DNA of 64,000 nt. Source: an uncultured Dorea sp. (GTDB taxonomy: Bacteria; Bacillota; Clostridia; Lachnospirales; Lachnospiraceae). Location: NCBI GenBank assembly GCA_910589275.1, contig CAJUTH010000004.1, positions 1 through 64,000 of the forward strand, written 5' to 3'. Positions within the stretch are counted from its first letter, which is position 1; every line of letters begins with the position of its first letter. Of this stretch, positions 60,611 to 64,000 are shown in pieces. The notes under the pieces are model-generated. The model ran no database searches. It saw only the letters and a list, made by a program, of their open reading frames with translations, and was not told where the DNA came from. Made by a program: the position numbers and the translations under genes.

Positions 60611-60781
60611 TTAGTAATTGTCGCTAAAGTTCTTGTTAGACGCATTCTGATTAGATGCGTTCTTGTTAGATGCGTTCTTGTTAGATGCATTCTTATTGGA
60701 TGCATTCTGATTAGATGCGTTCTGATTAGATGCATTTCTATTAGATGCATTCTGGTTTGTTGAATTCTGATTATTTGCCAT
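60611..60781 (-). CDS. Small protein of Asn-Ala-Ser-Asn pentapeptide repeats (56 aa)
   Basis: ATG at 60781 has a perfect AGGAGG 7-9 nt upstream. The product begins MANNQNSTNQN and then has eight tandem pentapeptides ASN(K/Q/R)N, ending FSDNY. The repeats are exact 15-bp units with third-position variation, which shows selection on the protein. About half the residues are asparagine. It has no hydrophobic part or cysteine. Family not recognised; small Asn/Gln-rich proteins with this start resemble small acid-soluble or coat-associated spore proteins, but that is only a suggestion. It has its own terminator. Confidence 0.75.
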   Translation of the reverse strand: MANNQNSTNQNASNRNASNQNASNQNASNKNASNKNASNKNASNQNASNKNFSDNY

Positions 60782-60905
60782 TGTTTTTTCCTCCTAATCA
60801 ATTTGATTACGAGATTATTATTTCCTGTTTTACTAGTTCTATGTACGTTTATCTTGGAAAAAAATGGCAAATCTGGAATAATGTTAATATTTTTATAATT
60901 TTTTC

Positions 60906-60934
60906 TTGCATTTTGCTTTATCCTATATTATACT
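60906..60934 (+). promoter_or_regulatory. Promoter of a candidate small RNA
   Basis: TTGCAT (60906-60911), 17-bp spacer, TATACT (60929-60934) on the plus strand, with no downstream ORF. Confidence 0.65.
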
Positions 60935-60939
60935 AATGC

Positions 60940-61027
60940 TTGTAGGAAGAAGCACTTCCTACAACCCCTTATTAATTATTTATACTCCCCTCAAAAGACC
61001 GATGGCTCCCCCATCGGTCTTTTACTT
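60940..61027 (+). ncRNA. Candidate C-rich-motif small RNA
   Basis: Just after the promoter comes a perfect 10-bp hairpin, TTGTAGGAAG-aagca-CTTCCTACAA (60940-60964). An unpaired AU-rich stretch with ACCCC and CTCCCCTC follows. Then comes a strong terminator, AAAAGACCGATGG-ctccc-CCATCGGTCTTTT (60993-61023), whose loop is also C-rich. Length would be about 85 nt. Promoter, 5' hairpin, exposed UCCC-type motifs and terminator are the layout of RsaE/RoxS-like regulators that bind Shine-Dalgarno sequences. The terminator also serves the convergent HAAS gene. Confidence 0.6.
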
Positions 61028-61040
61028 TTCTCTTACTCTT

Positions 61041-61493
61041 TCACCGCATTCGTCTGAACAGCCTTATCACCATGATAATCACTAATACAGGAAGCACGAT
61101 CGGCATAACCAGTGAAATCAATCCTCCTATCACTGCAAATACAATCAATACGATGCCAATAATCCCCAACAGAAACAACAGCCGCTTCCACCAATTATTC
61201 ACTATAAAGTTATGGACCTGTGTATCCGAATATCCCTGTCCGCCAAAATTTCCCGGCTCACCGCTGCCATATACATCTCCCGCCGCCTCGCGGTTCTCTG
61301 CCATATTAATAACAGACTGCGCGATCACCCATGGATCGCCAAGTTCTCCCACTACCTCTTCTTCGCTCCGTCCCTTCCTTGCCTCTTCTTCTATGTAAGA
61401 ACGGTAATAATCCATATTCTCCTGTACCGCACGGCCGGTCAGCCCATTCTCCAGCGATTCTTTCAACCGGCTTAAAAATTCCTGTTTCGTCAT
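61041..61493 (-). CDS. HAAS-domain (DUF1700) membrane protein
   Basis: 150 aa. Residues 1-65 form the HAAS signalling domain (KQEFLSRLKESLENGL, ENMDYYRSYIEEEARKGRSE, EVVGELGDPWVIAQSVI). A flexible linker and two membrane helices follow (LLFLLGIIGIVLIVFAVIGG; LVMPIVLPVLVIIMVIRLF). Such proteins usually pair with PadR regulators, but no padR gene is adjacent. AAGGAG lies 6 nt before the ATG. Confidence 0.85.
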   Translation of the reverse strand: MTKQEFLSRLKESLENGLTGRAVQENMDYYRSYIEEEARKGRSEEEVVGELGDPWVIAQSVINMAENREAAGDVYGSGEPGNFGGQGYSDTQVHNFIVNNWWKRLLFLLGIIGIVLIVFAVIGGLISLVMPIVLPVLVIIMVIRLFRRMR

Positions 61494-61540
61494 CCTAATC
61501 TCCTTGTAAAAGCTGCAAACCAGCTTCCTAGTAAAATAAA

Positions 61541-61591
61541 GAATGTGCTAAAGCACATTCTCGCGCTGAGCGCGGTCGCTTGCGACATAAT
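61541..61591. repeat. Triple mini-hairpin repeat, family C, copy 2
   Basis: GAATGTGC-taaa-GCACATTC, CGCG-ctgag-CGCG, GTCGC-tt-GCGAC, ATAAT; almost identical to 51745-51795. Confidence 0.75.
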
Positions 61592-61618
61592 TCCTCTTCG
61601 CGCGAGTGCGCATTATTA

Positions 61619-61688
61619 TTTATTTATCTTATTAGGAAGACACTTTCACGCTTTAGCGTGACAAGGTCTTTCCTAATAAGATAAATAA
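61619..61688. repeat. Long inverted repeat with inner hairpin
   Basis: TTATTTATCTTATTAGGA...AGAC pairs with GTCTTTCCTAATAAGATAAA, giving about 22 bp with one bulge around an inner CACGC-ttta-GCGTG hairpin. It lies directly behind the glnN terminator. Confidence 0.7.
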
Positions 61689-61739
61689 AACCTTACACAA
61701 AGAATACCATATCCGTATATGGATTCCAAGTGTAAGGTT
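61689..61739 (-). terminator. Terminator of glnN
   Basis: Minus strand AACCTTACAC...GTGTAAGGTT with an inner CCATATacgGATATGG dyad, followed by TTATTTATC. It starts about 40 bp behind the glnN stop. Confidence 0.65.
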
Positions 61740-61778
61740 CTTAAGATTTACTAACGATTTTCTAAACTATAGAAAATC

Positions 61779-63890
61779 TTATACTTCAAAAATCAAATCT
61801 CCATAAGAAGGCATCGGCCATGCCTCTTTATCTACAATCATCTCTAGCTTATCAACAGGAGCCCGCAGCGCATCCATTGCCGGGAACACGTTGAATTTGA
61901 AAAACTCTGCCTGTTCCTTCCCTTCTTCCATGCTTCCCGCTTCTTCCGTAATTTCTTCCAACGCCCGCAGCGCATCTGACGTTTCTTTCAAGAGCGCGGT
62001 TACCTCTTCCAGCGCCTCCGCCTGAACAGACGCGTCCACGCCGGCTTCTCTTACGGCAAGTACCGTATCCGCAAGCGTCTTCGTATATTTCATAATAGCC
62101 GGAATAATCTGCTTGCTTGCCATGTCAATCATAGTCTTCGCTTCGATATTAATATTCTTTGCGTAATTCTCATACTTGATCTCCGCACGGGACCGAAGCT
62201 CCGCCTCTGTAAATACATGGAAACGCTCAAACAGTTTGATCGCCTTATCTGTCGTAAGAGCCGGAATCGCCTCTACCATAGATTTGATATTCGGCAGTCC
62301 TCTTCTCTTCGCCTCCGCTACCCACTCTTCTGCATATCCGTCGCCATTAAATACAATTCTGTGATGCTCTGTTGCATATTTCTTAATCAAATCATGTACC
62401 GCTTTATGAAAATCATCCGCCTTCTCCAATACCTCGCAGGCTTCTGCAAACGCTTCTGCCACGATTGTATTTAACACAACATTCGGAGCCGCAATGGAAT
62501 CACGGGAGCCTACCATACGGAACTCAAATTTATTGCCGGTAAACGCAAACGGCGAGGTTCTGTTACGGTCTGTCGCATCCTTCTTAACATCAGGAAGGGT
62601 GTCTACTCCGGTCTCAAGCGCGCCCTCCTTTAAGCTATGGGTTGCCTCTCCGGTACTGATCAACTGCTCGATCACATCCTCAAGCTGTTCGCCGAGAAAT
62701 ACAGAAATAATAGCCGGAGGAGCTTCATTAGCCCCAAGCCTGTGGTCATTGCCCGGATCCGCCGCCGACTCACGGAGAAGATCTGCATGCTCATCTACCG
62801 CTTTCAGGATACAGGTAAGTACAAGAAGAAACTGAATATTTTCATGGGGCGCTTTTCCAGGATCCAGAAGATTCTTTCCCTCGTCAGTAGTAAGCGACCA
62901 GTTATTATGTTTGCCAGAACCGTTTACCCCTGCAAATGGCTTCTCATGAAGCAGGCACTTCATGCCGTGCTGGCAGGCAACGCGCTTTAACGTCTGCATA
63001 ACCAGATGATTATGGTCTACCGCCACATTACACTCCGCATAGATGGGAGCCAGCTCATGCTGTGCGGGAGCCACCTCATTATGCTGCGTCTTCGCCGTCA
63101 CTCCCACCTTCCACAATTCCTCGTTCACGTCTTTCATGAATCCCGCGATTCTCTGGCGGATCGTTCCAAAATAATGGTCGTCTAATTCCTGACCCTTCGG
63201 AGGCATTGCGCCAAACAAGGTACGGCCTGTATAAATCAAATCCTTTCTCTGCATAAATTTCTCTGCGTCCACCAGAAAATATTCCTGCTCCGGCCCGACA
63301 GAAGGCGTAACCTTCTTAGCCGTCTCATTGCCAAACAAGCGGAGAAGCCTTAAAGACTGCTCATTAATCGCCTGCATAGAACGCAGCAGCGGCGTCTTCT
63401 GATCCAGCGCCTCTCCCGTATAAGAACAGAACGCAGTCGGGATACAGAGCGTCGCGCCCGCCGCGTCATGCCTTACAAATGCCGGCGATGTACAGTCCCA
63501 CGCTGTATAGCCTCTCGCCTCAAAGGTAGCACGGAGCCCGCCTGACGGGAATGAAGACGCGTCCGGCTCTCCCTTAATTAGTTCTTTACCGGAAAAGCTC
63601 ATCAGCACCTTGCCATTCTCCATCGGCGCAGAAATAAAGGAATCATGCTTCTCGGCTGTCACGCCTGTTAATGGCTGGAACCAGTGCGTATAATGGGTAG
63701 CCCCCTTTTCAATCGCCCATTCCTTCATCTCATGGGCAATCACATCCGCCGTTGCCAGATCCAGCTCCTTGCCCTCTTGTATCATCTTCTTTAAATCCCT
63801 GTAGACTTTCTTCGGAAGACGCTCCTGCATAACTGTGTCATTAAAAACGTCTTCTCCAAATATCTTAGCTACATTCATAACCTCACTCAT
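61779..63890 (-). CDS. glnN: Glutamine synthetase type III
   Basis: ATP-dependent amidation of glutamate. 703 aa, the normal size for GSIII, far longer than GlnA. Features: [20 protein letters not shown] near the start, [35 protein letters not shown], the ATP-binding region [20 protein letters not shown], and [28 protein letters not shown] lies about 11 nt before ATG 63890; a second ATG four codons later is possible. It supplies glutamine in many Bacteroidetes and Clostridia. Confidence 0.95.
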   Translation of the reverse strand: MSEVMNVAKIFGEDVFNDTVMQERLPKKVYRDLKKMIQEGKELDLATADVIAHEMKEWAIEKGATHYTHWFQPLTGVTAEKHDSFISAPMENGKVLMSFSGKELIKGEPDASSFPSGGLRATFEARGYTAWDCTSPAFVRHDAAGATLCIPTAFCSYTGEALDQKTPLLRSMQAINEQSLRLLRLFGNETAKKVTPSVGPEQEYFLVDAEKFMQRKDLIYTGRTLFGAMPPKGQELDDHYFGTIRQRIAGFMKDVNEELWKVGVTAKTQHNEVAPAQHELAPIYAECNVAVDHNHLVMQTLKRVACQHGMKCLLHEKPFAGVNGSGKHNNWSLTTDEGKNLLDPGKAPHENIQFLLVLTCILKAVDEHADLLRESAADPGNDHRLGANEAPPAIISVFLGEQLEDVIEQLISTGEATHSLKEGALETGVDTLPDVKKDATDRNRTSPFAFTGNKFEFRMVGSRDSIAAPNVVLNTIVAEAFAEACEVLEKADDFHKAVHDLIKKYATEHHRIVFNGDGYAEEWVAEAKRRGLPNIKSMVEAIPALTTDKAIKLFERFHVFTEAELRSRAEIKYENYAKNINIEAKTMIDMASKQIIPAIMKYTKTLADTVLAVREAGVDASVQAEALEEVTALLKETSDALRALEEITEEAGSMEEGKEQAEFFKFNVFPAMDALRAPVDKLEMIVDKEAWPMPSYGDLIFEV

Positions 63891-63945
63891 TTTTTCTTGT
63901 TTCCTTTCTTTGTTTACATCTAACTAGAGAAACTTACTTCTACCT

Positions 63946-63974
63946 ATAATATAGCAAATCAGTCGTTCAGGCAA
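63946..63974 (-). promoter_or_regulatory. Promoter of glnN
   Basis: Minus strand TTGCCT (63969-63974), 17-bp spacer, TATTAT (63946-63951), about 55 bp before the start codon. Confidence 0.6.
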
Positions 63975-63979
63975 GCAAA

Positions 63980-64000
63980 TTGTTGCTGTGAACGGCCTAG
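63980..64000. repeat. Family A/B hairpin cut by the window edge
   Basis: TTGTTGCTGTGAACGGCCTA matches the reverse complement of the GTTRCTGTTCAC...CGTTCACAGYAAC module. The other half lies outside the window. Confidence 0.4.

Noticed and set aside
60620..60760. CRISPR-like short tandem repeats
   Set aside because: The 15-bp units are contiguous, without spacers, and are codons of a small protein.
60553..60870. 105-codon minus-strand frame rich in Arg/His/Leu repeats
   Set aside because: It is another frame of the Asn-pentapeptide gene, lacks a ribosome binding site, and the NASN frame has all the coding signals.
61689..61778. Possible riboswitch near glnN
   Set aside because: It lies downstream of glnN, not upstream, and folds as a simple terminator.

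Overview
The window looks like a chromosomal piece of a gut-type Lachnospiraceae (Clostridia, Firmicutes). The support is a full-length type III glutamine synthetase, strong AGGAGG-type ribosome binding sites, a clostridial type VII secretion (T7SSb/Ess) locus, many ABC sugar importers with GntR/LacI/AraC regulators, and moderate G+C. No rRNA, tRNA or CRISPR array was seen. Most genes lie on the minus strand.

Left edge to 7.4 kb: a HAD phosphatase and an MFS exporter, then an AT-rich, decaying accessory zone. It holds a 5'-truncated marR, a remnant of a MATE exporter gene with its palindromic operator, an unrecognised 265-aa gene, a copied fragment of a T7SS toxin gene, a broken small ORF, and membrane or immunity-like genes. 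7.4-18.1 kb: a T7SSb operon read leftward as esaA, WXG100, essA-like, yukD/esaB, essB, essC, two small helical partners, an LXG effector and its probable immunity protein. EsaA appears to lack its usual C-terminal membrane domain and the WXG100 protein its usual N-terminus, with the two genes overlapping at that point.

18.3-24.8 kb: glycogen phosphorylase, an AraC regulator and a GH31 alpha-glucosidase. Next comes the most unusual gene: a signal-peptide protein ending in a domain about 75% identical by eye to eukaryotic ubiquitin, apparently cut off by a frameshift before the C-terminal Gly-Gly. 25-34 kb: a DUF4299-like protein, a Schlafen/AlbA-type regulator, and a sucrose/fructan locus (GH32 enzyme, two CUT1 permeases, a binding lipoprotein, and a divergent LacI regulator with an 18-bp perfect operator). 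33.7-41.7 kb: two damaged PD-(D/E)XK nuclease genes, phosphoglucomutase, an ATC-hydrolase-like gene, an M20 amidohydrolase, proC, a large inverted-repeat element and a Uma2 endonuclease.

41.8-52.8 kb: a fructosamine (Amadori product) utilisation island with one ABC importer, one FrlD-type kinase, three FrlB-type SIS deglycases and three GntR regulators. The promoters and intergenic regions share a repeated TAAGACGTGTTAATAC-like operator. 53-64 kb: a second Uma2 gene; a citrate synthase, lipase and nuclease operon; the housekeeping genes rsmA, a YfcE-like phosphoesterase, rdgB and an RlmL-type methyltransferase; a small gene of eight Asn-rich pentapeptide repeats; a candidate C-rich small RNA; a HAAS-domain membrane protein; and glnN.

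Several families of short, hairpin-rich intergenic repeats are scattered through the window. All family assignments were made by reading motifs, not by database search.
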